Below are positions 33,112 through 47,196 of a stretch of DNA of 64,000 nucleotides, piece after piece; positions within the stretch are counted from its first letter, which is position 1; every line of letters begins with the position of its first letter. This stretch comes from Asterias amurensis (taxonomy: Eukaryota > Echinodermata > Asteroidea > Forcipulatida > Asteriidae). The notes beneath the pieces are model-generated. The model was not told the DNA's origin and made no database searches. It saw nothing but the letters and a program-made list of their open reading frames with translations. The stretch is from contig NC_092666.1 in the NCBI RefSeq assembly GCF_032118995.1, positions 9,684,501 to 9,748,500 on the forward strand, given 5' to 3'. The position numbers and the translations under genes are program-made.

Positions 33112-33700
33112 CAAACACCTACAGGGAAGGAGCCGTATAGGTACTGGACACTATTGGTAAACTAGGCTATAATATAAAGCCTTGTGAACTTATCAAACTT
33201 ATGGAAATGTTCACAAGGACTTGTGGACTTTTCAAACTTTTTGCCAGAAAATGTTCATGAGGCCTTGTGAACTTTTCATATTTTTTACAGAAAATGTATA
33301 GCCTTGTGAACTTATCATATTTTTACAGAAAATGTTCACAAAATGTTCACAAGGAACTTTTCATACTTTTTGTGAACTTTTCATATTTTTCTTGAAATTG
33401 TTCATGAGGTTATAATAGCCTTGTGAACTTATCACATTTTTCCAGAAAATGTTCACAGGGCCTTGTGAACTTATCATAATTTTCTTGAAATTGTTCGTCA
33501 GGCTATATAGCCTTGTGAACTTTTCATATTTTTCCAGTCAATGTTCATATCCTTGTGAACTTTTCATACTTTTCCAGAAAATGTTCATAAGCCTTGTGAA
33601 CTTTTCATATTTTTCCAGAAATTGTTCACAAGATGATAGCCTTGTGAACTTTTCATATTTTTCCAGAAAGTGTTCACAAGCCTATAGCCTTTTTCTTATA

Positions 33701-36700
33701 TTTTTCAAGAAAATGTTCACAAACTAGGCTATAGCCTTGTGAACTTTCATATTTTTCTTGAAATTGTTCGTAAGACAATAGCCTTGTTAAATTATCATAT
33801 TTTTCCAGAAAATGTTCATAAGGCCTTGTGAACTTTTCATATTTTTTATTGAAATTATTCATGATTATCATATTTTTCTTGAAATTGTTCATAATTATCA
33901 TATTTTCTTAAAATTGTTCTTAAGGCTATAGCCTTGTGAACTTTTCATATTTTTCTTGAAATTGTTCATAATTATCATATTTTTCTTGAAATTGTTCATA
34001 ATTATATTTTTCTTGAAATTGTTCATAAGGTGAACTTTCATATTTTTCTTGAAATTGTTCATACGGCTATAGCCTTGTTAAATTGTCATATTTTTCCAGA
34101 AAATGTTCATAAGGCTATAATAGCCTTGTGAACTTTTGATATATTTCTTGAAATTGTTCATAAGGCTATAACCTTGTGAACTTTTAATATTTTTCTTGAA
34201 AGTGTTCATATTTTTCTTGAAATTGTTCATAAGGCTATAACCTTGTGAACTTTTAATATTTTTCTTGAAAGTGTTCATATTTTTCTTGAAATTGTTCATA
34301 AGGCTTGTTAAATTATCTTATTTTTCCAGAAAATGTTCATAAGGCTATAGCCTGTGAACTTTTCATATTTTTCTTGAAATTGTTCATAATTATCATATTT
34401 TTCTTGAAATTGTTCATAAGGCTATATATATAGCCTTGTGAACTTTTCATATTATTCTTGAAATTGTTCATATTTTTCTTGAAATTGTGCATAAGGCTAT
34501 AATTGTTCATAAGGCTATAGCCTTGTGAACTTTTCATATTTTTCTCGAAATTGTTCATAAGGCACAATAGCCTTGTGAACTTTTCATATTTTTCTTGAAA
34601 TTGTTCATCATTATCATATTTTTCTTGAAATTGTTCATAAGGCTATATATAGCCTTGTGAACTTTCATATTTTTCTTGAAATTGTTCATAAGGCTATAGC
34701 CTTGTTAAATTATCATATTTTTCCAGAAAATGTTCATAAGGCTATAATAGCCTTGTGAACTTTTGATATATTTCTTGAAATTGTTCATAAGCCTTGTGAA
34801 CTTTTCATGGTTTTCTTGAAATTGTTCATAATTATCATATTTTTCTTGAAATTGTTCATAAGGCTATAACCTTGTTCATAAGACTAAAGCCTTGTGAACT
34901 TTTCATATTTTTCTTGAAATTGTGCATAAGACTAAAGCCTTGTTAAATTATCATATTTTTCTAGAAAATGTTCATAAGGCTATAGCCTTGTGAACTTTTC
35001 ATATTTTTCTTGAAATGGTTCATAATTATCATATTTTTCTTGAAATTGTTCATAAGGCTAAAGCCTTGTGAACCTTTCATATTTTTCTTGGAATTGTTCA
35101 TAAGGCTATAGCCTTGTGAACTTTTCATATTTTTCTTGAAATTGTTCGTAATTATCATATTTTTCTTGAAATTGTGCATAAGACTATAGCCTTGTTAAAT
35201 TATCATATTTCCAGAAAATGTTCATATGGCTATAGCCTTGTGAACTTTTCATATTTTTCTTGAAATTGTTCATATTTTTCTTGAAATTATTCATGATTAT
35301 CATATTTTTCTTGAAATTGTTAATAATTATCATATTTTTCTTAAAATTGTTCTTAAGGCTATAGCCTTGTGAACTTTTCATATTTTTCTTGAAATTGTTC
35401 GTAATTATCATATTTTTCTTGAAATTGTTCATAATTAAATTTTTCTTGAAATTGTTCATATGGCTATAGCCTTATGAACTTTTCATATTTTTCTTGAAAT
35501 TGTTCATAAGGCTATAGCCTTGTGAACTTTTCATATTTTTCTTGAAATTGTTCATAAGGCTATATATAGCCTTGTGAACTTTCATATTTTTCTTGAAATT
35601 GTTCATAAGGCTATAGCCTTGTTAAATTATCATATTTTTCCAGAAAATGTTCATAAGGCTATAATAGCCTTGTGAACTTTTGATATATTTCTTGAAATTG
35701 TTCATAAGCCTTGTGAACTTTTCATGGTTTTCTTGAAATTGTTCATAATTATCATATTTTTCTTGAAATTGTTCATAAGGCTATAACCTTGTGAACTTTT
35801 CATATTTTTCTTGAAATTGTTCATATTTTTCTTGAAATTGTGCATAAGGCTATAATTATTCATAAGGCTAAAGCCTTGTGAACTTTTCATATTTTTCTTG
35901 AAATTGTGCATAAGGCCTTGTGAACTTTTCATATTTTTCTTGAAATTGTGCATAAGACTAAAGCCTTGTGAACTTTTCATATTTTTCTTGAAATTGTGCA
36001 TAAGGCTATAGCCTTGTGAACTTTTCATATTTTTCTTGAAATTGTGCATAAGACTAAAGCCTTGTGAACTTTTCTTATTTTTCTTGAAATTGTTCATATT
36101 TGTCTTCAAATTGTTCATAAGGCTATAGCCTTGTTAAATTATCATATTTCCCCAGAAAATGTTCATAAGGCTATAGCCTAGTGAACTTTTCATATTTTTC
36201 TTGAAATCGTTCATAAGGCTATAGCCTTGTGAACTTTTCATTTTTTTCTTGAAATTGTGCATAAGACTAAAGCCTTGTTAAATTATCATATCTTTCCAGA
36301 AAATGTTCATAAGGCTATATAGCCTTGTGAACTTTTCATATTATTCTTGAAATTGTTCATGTTTTTCTTGAAATTGTGCATAAGACTATAGCCTTGTTAA
36401 ATTATCATACTTTTCCAGAAAATGTTCATAAGGCTATATATAGCCTTGTGAACTTTTCATATTTTTTTTGAAATTGTTCATAAGGCTATAGCCTTGTGAA
36501 CTTTTCATATTTTTCTTGAAATTGTTCATTATTATCATATTTTTCTTGAAATTGTTCATAAGGCTATAATTGTTCATAAGGCTATATATAGCCTTGTGAA
36601 CTTTTCATATTTTTCTTGAAATTGTGCATAAGGCTGTAGCCTTGTGAACTTTCATATTTTTCTTGAAATTGTTCATATTTTTCTTCAAATTGTTCATAAG

Positions 36701-39700
36701 GCTATAGCCTTGTTAAATTATCATATTTTCCCAGAAAATGTTCATAAGGTCTATAGCCTTGTGAACTTTTCATATTTTTCTCAAAATTGTTCATAAGGCT
36801 ATAGCCTTGTGAACTTTCATATTTTTCTTGAAATAGTTCATAAGGCACAATAGCCTTGTGAACTTTTCATATTTTTCTTGAAATTGTTCATCATTATCAT
36901 ATTTTTCTTGAAATTGTTCATAAGGCTATATATAGCCTTGTGAACTTTCATATTTTTCTTGAAATTGTTCATAAGGCTATAGCCTTGTTAAATTATCATA
37001 TTTTTCCAGAAAATGTTCATAAGGCTATAATAGCCTTGTGAACTTTTGATATATTTCTTGAAATTGTTCATAAGCCTTGTGAACTTTTCATGGTTTTCTT
37101 GAAATTGTTCATAATTATCATCTTTTACTTGAAATTGTTCATAAGGCTATAACCTTGTTCATAAGACTAAAGCCTTGTGAACTTTTCATACTTTTCTTGA
37201 AATTGTGCATAAGACTAAAGCCTTGTGAACTTTTCATATTTTTCTTGAAATTGTGCATAAGACTAAAGCCTTGTTAAATTATCATATTTTTCTAGAAAAT
37301 GTTCATAAGGCTATAGCCTTGTGAACTTTTCATATTTTTCTTGAAATGGTTCATAATTATCATATTTTTCTTGAAATTGTTCATAAGGCTATAGCCTTGT
37401 GAACCTTTCATATTTTTCTTGGAATTGTTCATAAGGCTATAGCCTTGTGAACTTTTCATATTTTTCTTGAAATTGTTCGTAATTATCATATTTTTCTTGA
37501 AATTGTGCATAAGACTATAGCCTTGTTAAATTATCATATTTCCAGAAAATGTTCATATGGCTATAGCCTTGTGAACTTTTCATATTTTTCTTGAAATTGT
37601 TCATATTTTTCTTGAAATTATTCATGATTATCATATTTTTCTTGAAATTGTTCATAATTATCATATTTTTCTTAAAATAGTTCATAAGGCTATAGCCTTG
37701 TGAACTTTTCATATTTTTCTTGAAATTGTTCGTAATTATCATATTTTTCTTGAAATTGTTCATAATTAAATTTTTCTTGAAATTGTTCATATGGCTATAG
37801 CCTTGTGAACTTTTCATATTTTTCTTGAAATTGTTCATAAGGCTATAGCCTTGTTAAATTATCATATTTTTCCAGAAAATGTTCATAAGGCTATAATAGC
37901 CTTGTGAACTTTTGATATATTTCTTGAAATTGTTCATAAGCCTTGTGAACTTTTCATGGTTTTCTTGAAATTGTTCATAATTATCATATTTTTCTTGAAA
38001 TTGTTCATAAGGCTATAACCTTGTGAACTTTTCATATTTTTCTTGAAATTGTTCATATTTTTCTTGAAATTGTGCATAAGGCTATAATTATTCATAAGGC
38101 TATAGCCTTGTGAACTTTTCATATTTTTCTTGAAATTGTGCATAAGGCTATAGCCTTGTGAACTTTTCATATTTTTCTTGAAATTGTGCATAAGACTAAA
38201 GCCTTGTGAACTTTTCATATTTTTCTTGAAATTGTGCATAAGGCTATAGCCTTGTGAACTTTTCATATTTTTCTTGAAATTGTGCATAAGACTAAAGCCT
38301 TGTGAACTTTTCTTATTTTTCTTGAAATTGTTCATATTTGTCTTCAAATTGTTCATAAGGCTATAGCCTTGTTAAATTATCATATTTCCCCAGAAAATGT
38401 TCATAAGTGAACTTTTCATATTTTTCTTGAAATCGTTCATAAGGCTATAGCCTTGTGAACTTTTCATTTTTTTCTTGAAATTGTGCATAAGACTAAAGCC
38501 TTGTTAAATTATCATATCTTTCCAGAAAATGTTCATAAGGCTATATAGCCTTGTGAACTTTTCATATTATTCTTGAAATTGTTCATATTTTTCTTGAAAT
38601 TGTGCATAAGACTATAGCCTTGTTAAATTATCATACTTTTCCAGAAAATGTTCATAAGGCTATATATAGCCTTGTGAACTTTTCATATTTTTCTTGAAAT
38701 TGTTCATTATTATCATATTTTTCTTGAAATTGTTCATAAGGCTATAATTGTTCATAAGGCTATATATAGCCTTGTGAACTTTTCATATTTTTCTTGAAAT
38801 TGTGCATAAGGCTGTAGCCTTGTGAACTTTCATATTTTTCTTGAAATTGTTCATATTTTTCTTCAAATTGTTCATAAGGCTATAGCCTTGTTAAATTATC
38901 ATATTTTCCCAGAAAATGTTCATAAGGTCTATAGCCTTGTGAACTTTTCATATTTTTCTCAAAATTGTTCATAAGGCTATAGCCTTGTGAACTTTTCATA
39001 TTTTTCTTGAAGGTGTTCATAACTTTTCATATTTTTCTTGAAATTGTTCATAATTATCATGATTTTCTTGAAATTGTTCCTTGTGAACTTTTCATATTTT
39101 TCTTGAAATTGTTTATATTTTTCTTGAAATTGTTCATAAGGCTATAGCCTTGTTAAATTATCATATTTTCCCAGAAAATGTTCATAAGGTCTATAGCCTT
39201 GTGAACTTTTCATATTTTTCTCAAAATTGTTCATAAGGTTATAGCCTTGTGAACTTTTCATATTTTTCTTGAAATTGTGCATAAGGCTGTAGCCTTGTGA
39301 ACTTTCATATTTTTCTTAAAATTGTTCATATTTTTCTTCAAATTGTTCATAAGGCTTGTTAAATTATCATATTTTTCTAGAAAATGTTCATAAGCCTTGT
39401 GAATTTTTCATATTTTTCTTGAAATTGTGCATAAGACTAAAGCCTTGTTAAATTATATTTTTCTAGAAAATGTTCATAAGCCTTGTGAACTTTTCATATT
39501 TTTCTTGAAATGGTTCATAATTATCATATTTTTCTTGAAATTGTTCATAAGGCTATAGCCTTGTGAACCTTTCATATTTTTCTTGAAATTGTTCATAAGA
39601 CTAAAGCCTTGTGAAATTTTCATATTTTTCTTGAAATTGTGCATAAGACTAAAGCCTTGTTAAATTATCATATTTTTCTAGAAAATGTTCATAAGGCTAT

Positions 39701-42700
39701 AGCCTTGTTAAATTATCATATTTTTCCAGAAAATGTTCATAAGGCTATAATAGCCTTGTGAACTTTTGATATATTTCTTGAAATTGTTCATAAGCCTTGT
39801 GAACTTTTCATGGTTTTCTTGAAATTGTTCATAATTATCATATTTTTCTTGAAATTGTTCATAAGGCTATAACCTTGTGAACTTTTCATATTTTTCTTGA
39901 AATTGTTCATATTTTTCTTGAAATTGTGCATAAGACTAAAGCCTTGTGAAATTTTCATATTTTTCTTGAAATTGTGCATAAGACTAAAGCCTTGTTAAAT
40001 TATTATATTTTTCTAGAAAATGTTCATAAGGCTATAGCCTTGTGAACTTTTCATATTTTTCTTGAAATTGTTCATAAGACTAAAGCCTTATGAAATTTTC
40101 ATATTTTTCTTGAAATTGTGCATAAGACTAAAGCCTTGTTAAATTATCGAATTTTTCTAGAAAATGTTCATAAGGCTATAGCCTTGTGAACTTTTCATAT
40201 TTTTCTTGAAATGGTTCATAATTATCATATTTTTCTTGAAATTGTTCATAAGGCTATAGCCTTGTGAACCTTTCATATTTTTCTTGGAATTGTTCATAAG
40301 GCCATAGCCTTGTGAACTTTTCATATTTTTCTTGAAATTGTTCGTAATTATCATATTTTTCTTGAAATTGTGCATAAGACTATAGCCTTGTGAACTTTTC
40401 ATATTTTTCTTGAAATTGTTCGTAATTATCATATTTTTCTTGAAATTGTTCATAATTAAATTTTTCTTGAAATTGTTCATATGGCTATAGCCTTGTGAAC
40501 TTTTCATATTTTTCTTGAAATTGTTCATAAGGCTATAGCCTTGTGAACTTTTCATATTTTTCTTGAAATTGTTCATAAGGCTATATATAGCCTTGTGAAC
40601 TTTCATATTTTTCTTGAAGTTGTTCATAAGGCTATAGCCTTGTTAAATTATCATATTTTTCCAGAAAATATTCATAAGGCTATAATAGCCTTGTGAACTT
40701 TTGATATATTTCTTGAAATTGTTCATAAGCCTTGTGAACTTTTCATATTTTTCTTGAAATTGTGCATAAGGCTATAGCCTTGTGAACTTTTCATTTTTTT
40801 CTTGAAATTGTGCATAAGGCTATAGCCTTGTGAACTTTTCATATTTTTCTTGAAATTGTTCATTATTATCATATTTTTCTTGAAATTGTTCATAAGGCTA
40901 TAATTGTTCATAAGGCTATATAAAGCCTTGTGAACTTTTCATATTTTTCTTGAAATTGTGCATAAGGCTGTAGCCTTGTGAACTTTCATATTTTTCTTGA
41001 AATTGTTCATATTTTTCTTCAAATTGTTCATAAGGCTATAGCCTTGTTAAATTATCATATTTTCCCAGAAAATGTTCATAAGGTCTATAGCCTTGTGAAC
41101 CTTTCATATTTTTCTCAAAATTGTTCATAAGGCTATAGCCTTGTGAACTTTTCATATTTTTCTTGAAATCGTTCATAAGGCTATATGCCTTGTGAACTTT
41201 TCATATTTTTCTTGAAGGTGTTCATAACTTTCATATTTTTCTTGAAATTGTTCATAATTATCATGATTTTCTTGAAATTGTTCCTTGTGAACTTTTCATA
41301 TTTTTCTTGAAATTGTTTATATTTTTCTTGAAATTGTTCATAAGGCTATAGCCTTGTTAAATTATCATATTTTCCCAGAAAATGTTCATAAGGTCTATAG
41401 CCTTGTGAACCTTTCATATTTTTCTCAAAATTGTTCATAAGGCTTTTCATATTTTTCTTGAAATTGTGCATAAGACTAAAGCCTTGTTAAATTATCATAT
41501 TTTTCCAGAAAATGTTCATAAGGCTATAGCCTTGTGAAATTTTCATATTTTTCTTGAAATTGTTCATAAGACTAAAGCCTTGTGAAATTTTCATATTTTT
41601 CTTGAAATTGTGCATAAGACTAAAGCCTTGTGAACTTTTCATATTTTTCTTGAAATTGTGCATAAGACTAAAGCCTTGTTAAATTATCATATTTTTCTAG
41701 AAAATGTTCATAAGGCTATAGCCTTGTTAAATTATCATATTTTTCCAGAAAATGTTCATAAGGCTATAATAGCCTTGTGAACTTTTGATATATTTCTTGA
41801 AATTGTTCATAAGCCTTGTGAACTTTTCATGGTTTTCTTGAAATTGTTCATAATTATCATATTTTTCTTGAAATTGTTCATAAGGCTATAACCTTGTGAA
41901 CTTTTCATATTTTTCTTGAAATTGTTCATATTTTTCTTGAAATTGTTAATAAGGCTATGGCCTTGTGAACTTTTCATATTTTTCTTGAAATTGTTCATAA
42001 TTATCATATTTTTCTTGAAATTGTTCATAAGGCTATAACCTTGTGAACTTTTCATATTTTTCTTGAAATTGTTCATAATTATCATATTTTTCTTGAAATT
42101 GTTCATAAGGCTATAGCCTTGTGAACCTTTCATATTTCTCTTGGAATTGTTCGTAATTATCATATTTTTCTTGAAATTGTGCATAAGATTGTTAAATTAT
42201 CATATTTTTCCAGAAAATGTTCATATGGCTATAGCCTTGTGAACTTTTCATATTTTTCTTCAAATTGTTCATAAGGCTATAGCCTTGTGAACTTTTCATA
42301 TTTTTCTTGAAATTGTTCATATTTTTCTTGAAATTGTGCATAAGACTATAGCCTTGTTAAATTATCATATTTTTCTTCAAATTGTTTATCAGGCTATAGC
42401 CTTGTGAACTTTTCATATTTTTCTTGAAATTTTTCATAAGGCTATAGCCTTGTGAACTTTTCATATTTTTCTTGAAATTGTTCATCATTATCATATTTTT
42501 CTTGAAATTGTTCATACAATTGTGAACCTTTCATATTTTTCTTGGAATTGTTCGTAATTATCATATTTTCCTTGAAATTGTGCATAAGATTGTTAAATTA
42601 TCATATTTTTCCAGAAAATGTTCATATGGCTATAGCCTTGTGAACTTTTCATATTTTTCTTCAAATTGTTCATAAGGCTATAGCCTTGTGAACTTTTCAT

Positions 42701-44777
42701 ATTTTTCTTGAAATTGTTCATATTTTTCTTGAAATTGTGCATAAGACTATAGCCTTGTTAAATTATCATATTTTTCTTCAAATTGTTTATAAGGCTATAG
42801 CCTTGTGAACTTTTCATATTTTTCTTGAAATTGTTCATCATTATCATATGTTTCTTGAAATTGTTCATAAGACTAAGCCCTTGTGAACTTTTCATATTTT
42901 TCTTGAAATTGTTCATATTTTTCTTGAAATTGTTCATAAGGCTATGGCCTTGTGAACTTTTCATATTTTTCTTGAAATTGTTCATAAGGCTATAGCCTTG
43001 TGAACTTTTCATATTTTTCTTGAAATTTTTCATAAGGCTATAGCCTTGTGAACTTTTCATATTTTTCTTGAAATTGTTCATATTTTTCTTGAAATTGTGC
43101 ATAAGACTATAGCCTTGTTAAATTATCATATTTTTCTTCAAATTGTTTATCAGGCTATAGCCTTGTGAACTTTTCATATTTTTCTTGAAATTTTTCATAA
43201 GGCTATAGCCTTGTGAACTTTTCATATTTTTCTTGAAATTGTTCATCATTATCATATTTTTCTTGAAATTGTTCATACAATTGTGAACCTTTCATATTTT
43301 TCTTGGAATTGTTCGTAATTATCATATTTTTCTTGAAATTGTGCATAAGATTGTTAAATTATCATATTTTTCCAGAAAATGTTCATATGGCTATAGCCTT
43401 GTGAACTTTTCATATTTTTCTTCAAATTGTTCATAAGGCTATAGCCTTGTGAACTTTTCATATTTTTCTTGAAATTGTTCATATTTTTCTTGAAATTGTG
43501 CATAAGACTATAGCCTTGTTAAATTATCATATTTTTCTTCAAATTGTTTATAAGGCTATAGCCTTGTGAACTTTTCATATTTTTCTTGAAATTGTTCATC
43601 ATTATCATATGTTTCTTGAAATTGTTCATAAGACTAAGCCCTTGTGAACTTTTCATATTTTTCTTGAAATTGTTCATATTTTTCTTGAAATTGTTCATAA
43701 GGCTATGGCCTTGTGAACTTTTCATATTTTTCTTGAAATTTTTCATAAGGCTATAGCCTTGTGAACTTTTCATATTTTTCTTGAAATTTTTCATAAGGCT
43801 ATAGCCTTGTGAACTTTTCATATTTTTCTTGAAATTGTTCATCATTATCATATTTTTCTTGAAATTGTTCATAAGGCTATAGCCTTGTGAACCTTTCATA
43901 TTTTTCTTGGAATTGTTCGTAATTATCATATTTTTCTTGAAATTGTGCATAAGATTGTTAAATTATCATATTTTTCCAGAAAATGTTCATATGGCTATAG
44001 CCTTGTGAACTTTTCATATTTTTCTTCAAATTGTTCATAAGGCTATAGCCTTGTGAACTTTTCATATTTTTCTTGAAATTGTTCATATTTTTCTTGAAAT
44101 TGTGCATAAGACTATAGCCTTGTTAAATTATCATATTTTTCTTCAAATTGTTTATAAGGCTATAGCCTTGTGAACTTTTCATATTTTTCTTGAAATTGTT
44201 CATCATTATCATATGTTTCTTGAAATTGTTCATAAGACTAAGCCCTTGTGAACTTTTCATATTTTTCTTGAAATTGTTCATATTTTTCTTGAAATTGTTC
44301 ATAAGGCTATGGCCTTGTGAACTTTTCATATTTTTCTTGAAATTGTTCATAAGGCTATAGCCTTGTGAACTTTTCATATTTTTCTTGAAATTGTTCATCA
44401 TTATCATATTTTTCTTGAAATTGTTCATAAGGCTATAGCCTTGTGAACCTTTCATATTTTTCTTGGAATTGTTCGTAATTATCATATTTTTCTTGAAATT
44501 GTGCATAAGATTGTTAAATTATCATATTTTTCCAGAAAATGTTCATATGGCTATAGCCTTGTGAACTTTTCATATTTTTCTTCAAATTGTTCATAAGGCT
44601 ATAGCCTTGTGAACTTTTCATATTTTTCTTGAAATTGTTCATATTTTTCTTGAAATTGTGCATAAGACTATAGCCTTGTTAAATTATCATATTTTTCTTC
44701 AAATTGTTTATAAGGCTATAGCCTTGTGAACTTTTCATATTTTTCTTGAAATTGTTCATAACGCTTTATAGCCTTGT
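33701..44777. repeat. Main satellite array, 48-bp and 30-bp units
   Basis: The 48-bp unit joins AAGGCTATAGCCTTGTGAAC, TTTTCATATTTTTCTTGAAA and TTGTTCAT. A 30-bp short unit has AATTATCATA in place of the junction, and a variant uses CCTTGTTAAATTATCAT with CCAGAAAATG. The core GGCTATAGCC is a perfect palindrome. Higher-order repeats are plain: blocks at 34561 and 36843 repeat at about 2.2-2.3 kb, and blocks near 42.5, 43.3, 43.9 and 44.5 kb at about 0.56-0.76 kb. Both unit lengths are multiples of three, so a - strand frame (MNNFKKNMKSSQGYSL) stays open for long runs. I do not call this a gene. Confidence 0.95.
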
Positions 44778-45246
44778 GCAGCTCTATGAACTTGGGCATT
44801 GGTTATAAGCTGAGAGACAGGTTCTAATAAATGTTACAAATGACAAGTCATTCATCTTGGATTTTTTTTTTAATATTTCCTCTTACTAATAAAATCATAT
44901 ACTACATATCAATTATGTTTGTGTTAAGAGGGGGTTTAGCTTTGGTAATTACTCCTAAAACTAAAGACCATAAAATTAATTGACTGCTGATTGCAGGATG
45001 GGTGTAAGTAAACCACAAGAAAACCCTCCAATAGAACTTTATCACGCTGTCACTATTTTGGTCATGATGTTCCCTTTTTCCAATAACAGTAATGATTGCT
45101 AACATTCATTACGCTGGCACCAGACTATTATTTCATTCAGCCTCAGTTTGGTTACAATGAGTTGGAATGGAGTAAAATCAAGATGACCACACAGTGATGA
45201 ATGTCTTTCTGGAAAACTTTGGGAAATTGCCATCCCGCTTCAAATT

Positions 45247-45469
45247 CCATGCCATTTGATTTCGAGACCTCAAGTTTAGAATTTGAGGTCTTGAAATCAA
45301 GCATCTGAAAGCACACAACAAGGGTGTTTTTTCTTTCATAGTAATCTAGCATTTTCGGCGACCAATCAAGCTCAAATTTTCACAGGTTTGTTATTTCATG
45401 CATATGTTGAGATACGCCAAGTGAGAAGACTGGTCTTTGACAATTACCAATAATGTCCACTTTCTTTAA
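45247..45469 (+). mobile_element. Family A MITE truncated at its core, right arm
   Basis: Mirror of 30329-30550, ending TTCTTTAAC at the intact TTAA end. Confidence 0.8.
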
Positions 45470-45483
45470 CAAGTTTATAAGAC

Positions 45484-45602
45484 AAGTCTCACAAGTAATA
45501 GGGACCTATTTGGTACCACACGCATTACTTTAACACATGAAGAAAACAAAACAAATTTGTACAATTTTGGTCCCAATGTTAAAATCAGTGTGAGACTTGC
45601 AT
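45484..45602. mobile_element. Small TIR element, GCAAGTCTCACA type, right arm
   Basis: Mirror of 30199-30315: CAAGTCTCACAAGTAATAGG to CAGTGTGAGACTTGC. Confidence 0.7.
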
Positions 45603-45654
45603 TGCAGAAATGCATAATATCAAACAAGCATAATTATAGAGCACATGAGGTATA

Positions 45655-46008
45655 AGTCTTGGTGCAAGATGTTTTGACACGTCTCTGTTAGCGACTCGTA
45701 ATGCATACGCGTCGCAACAATTTCACAATTTCATTCTCTTGATGTAAAAGAGTGAAAAACACTCTTTTTGTCCGCCATATCACTCTTGCAAAGAGCCATA
45801 GTGGCGAACAACTCTTATGAGTGAAAAACAGGTACTTTCAACTCTATTTAGAGTGAAGTTTGTTCCAATTTCACTCAGAAAGAGTGATACCGAGTGACTT
45901 TCACTCTCAAAAGATGGAAAATGACACCACACGGACAAGATAATGAAACTTTCACTCTTTTACATTAAGAGAGAAAAGCCCCGAACCAGCCTCTCTTGCA
46001 CCAAGACT
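45655..46008. mobile_element. TIR element, AGTCTTGGTGCAAGA ends, right arm
   Basis: Mirror of 29816-30137, but about 30 bp longer through an extra ACTCTTTTTGTCCGCC / GCAAAGAGCC region. Confidence 0.85.
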
Positions 46009-46081
46009 ACTTAGATATTACAGACAAAGTACTTAGCACCAAATAATAGCATCCTCCCCATTCCTCCACCTGACTACTTTC

Positions 46082-46462
46082 TTAAAGGCAGTGGACACTA
46101 TTGGTACTTACTCAAAATAATTATTCGCATGAAACCTTACGCAGTAACAAGTAATGGAGAGCTGTTGATAGTATAAAACATTGTCAGAAACAGCTCCCTC
46201 TGAAGTAACATAGTTTTGGGGAAAAAAAGTAATTTTCCACGAGTTTGATTTTGAGACCTCAGAGCTAGATTCTGAGGTCCCGAAACTAAGCATCTGATCT
46301 GAAAGCACACAACTTTGTGTGACAAGGGTGTTTTTTCTTCACTTACTATCTTGCAACTACGCCCAATATTGAGTTCAAATTTTCACAGTTTTTTTTTTTA
46401 TGATGCATATGTTGAGATACACCAAGAAGACTTGATTACCAATAGTGTCCAGTGTTTGTAAA
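46082..46462 (+). mobile_element. Family A MITE, right arm
   Basis: Mirror of 29363-29742; the 5' TTAA is intact and the distal end is changed to GTGTTTGTAAAT. Confidence 0.8.
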
Positions 46463-46696
46463 TAAATCTTTAAAAACTACAAATTACATTTAGACAAACT
46501 AATCATCGATCATCCAGACCTTTATCTTGATTTATATGACCATCTAGTTCCTTGCATGCACAATTTTATTATCAAATGTCTAATTCTCATTCAGATCATT
46601 CAGATTGAGGGGCCAGACTATTTTTGATCCTAGCCTCGGTTTGGCTATAGTTATATAAATTGGGTAACAAGATGGTCACAACTTGATAAATATCTA

Positions 46697-46873
46697 GCTC
46701 CCTTTTCCAAACCACGGCTTCGGCTTTGGGTTTGGCTTGAGGCTCTGTTCTCTCGTCTGAAGCTCTGAGGCGCAGTTACACAAAGCATGCGCAATTGTCA
46801 AATCAACCCACGGAGCCAAGCTATATAGCCTGAGCCGAATCCAAAGTCAAAGCCGTCTTTTCAAAACGGGCCT
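46697..46873. mobile_element. Family C MITE, right arm
   Basis: Mirror of 28943-29119. Confidence 0.8.
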
Positions 46874-47007
46874 ATGGGTCTACACGGCTGTGTCAGAACT
46901 GGCGGCTACAGCTACGGCTCTGGCTAGCTTTTGATACTATCATGCATTGAAGTATAGGACTCACAGCCAAAATCATTGGCCGCCAATTCAGATACAGCCC
47001 AAGGTGC
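46874..47007. other. Right-arm segment longer than its left counterpart
   Basis: GGCGGCTACAGCTACGGCTC and TGGCCGCCAATTCAGATACA suggest a further small TIR element. It is whole here and internally deleted in the left arm (28860-28935). A related sequence lies at 6080-6190. Confidence 0.5.
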
Positions 47008-47196
47008 AGGCCCAATTTCATAAAGCTATTAGCAGAAAATACTACTTGGCGACAAATTTCTATGCTTAGCAAAAATTGAGAGGGGCACCAGCCACAGTAA
47101 ATGCAAGTTTTTGGCGGGTAACCTGTTTCTGCCGAGTCATACTATTCTGTGCTTAGCAACCATTTCTGCTTACTGGCTTTATAAAATTGTGTCCTG
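47008..47196. mobile_element. Family B MITE, right arm
   Basis: Mirror of 28662-28847. Confidence 0.8.

Larger units (their letters stand above)
32101..33700. repeat. Diverged early part of the satellite, with embedded E4 modules
   Basis: Units retain the fully self-complementary junction form GTTCACAAGG...CCTTGTGAAC and a TATCATATTTTT middle. Unit length and sequence vary more than downstream. Confidence 0.85.
31029..44777. repeat. Spacer of the giant inverted repeat (about 13.7 kb)
   Basis: It comprises the rest of the family B MITE, a short unique lead, a transition with diverged satellite and two E4 modules, and then about 11 kb of nearly pure satellite. No conventional gene is visible. 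Confidence 0.9.

Noticed and set aside
33674-44506. Long - strand ORFs repeating MNNFKKNMKSSQGYSL (up to 156 codons)
   Set aside because: They follow from satellite units of 48 and 30 bp, both multiples of three. They start and stop at random unit variants, with no promoter, splice signals or non-repeat domain.
31029-44777. CRISPR-like array
   Set aside because: Repeats are contiguous with no unique spacers, and the genome is animal.
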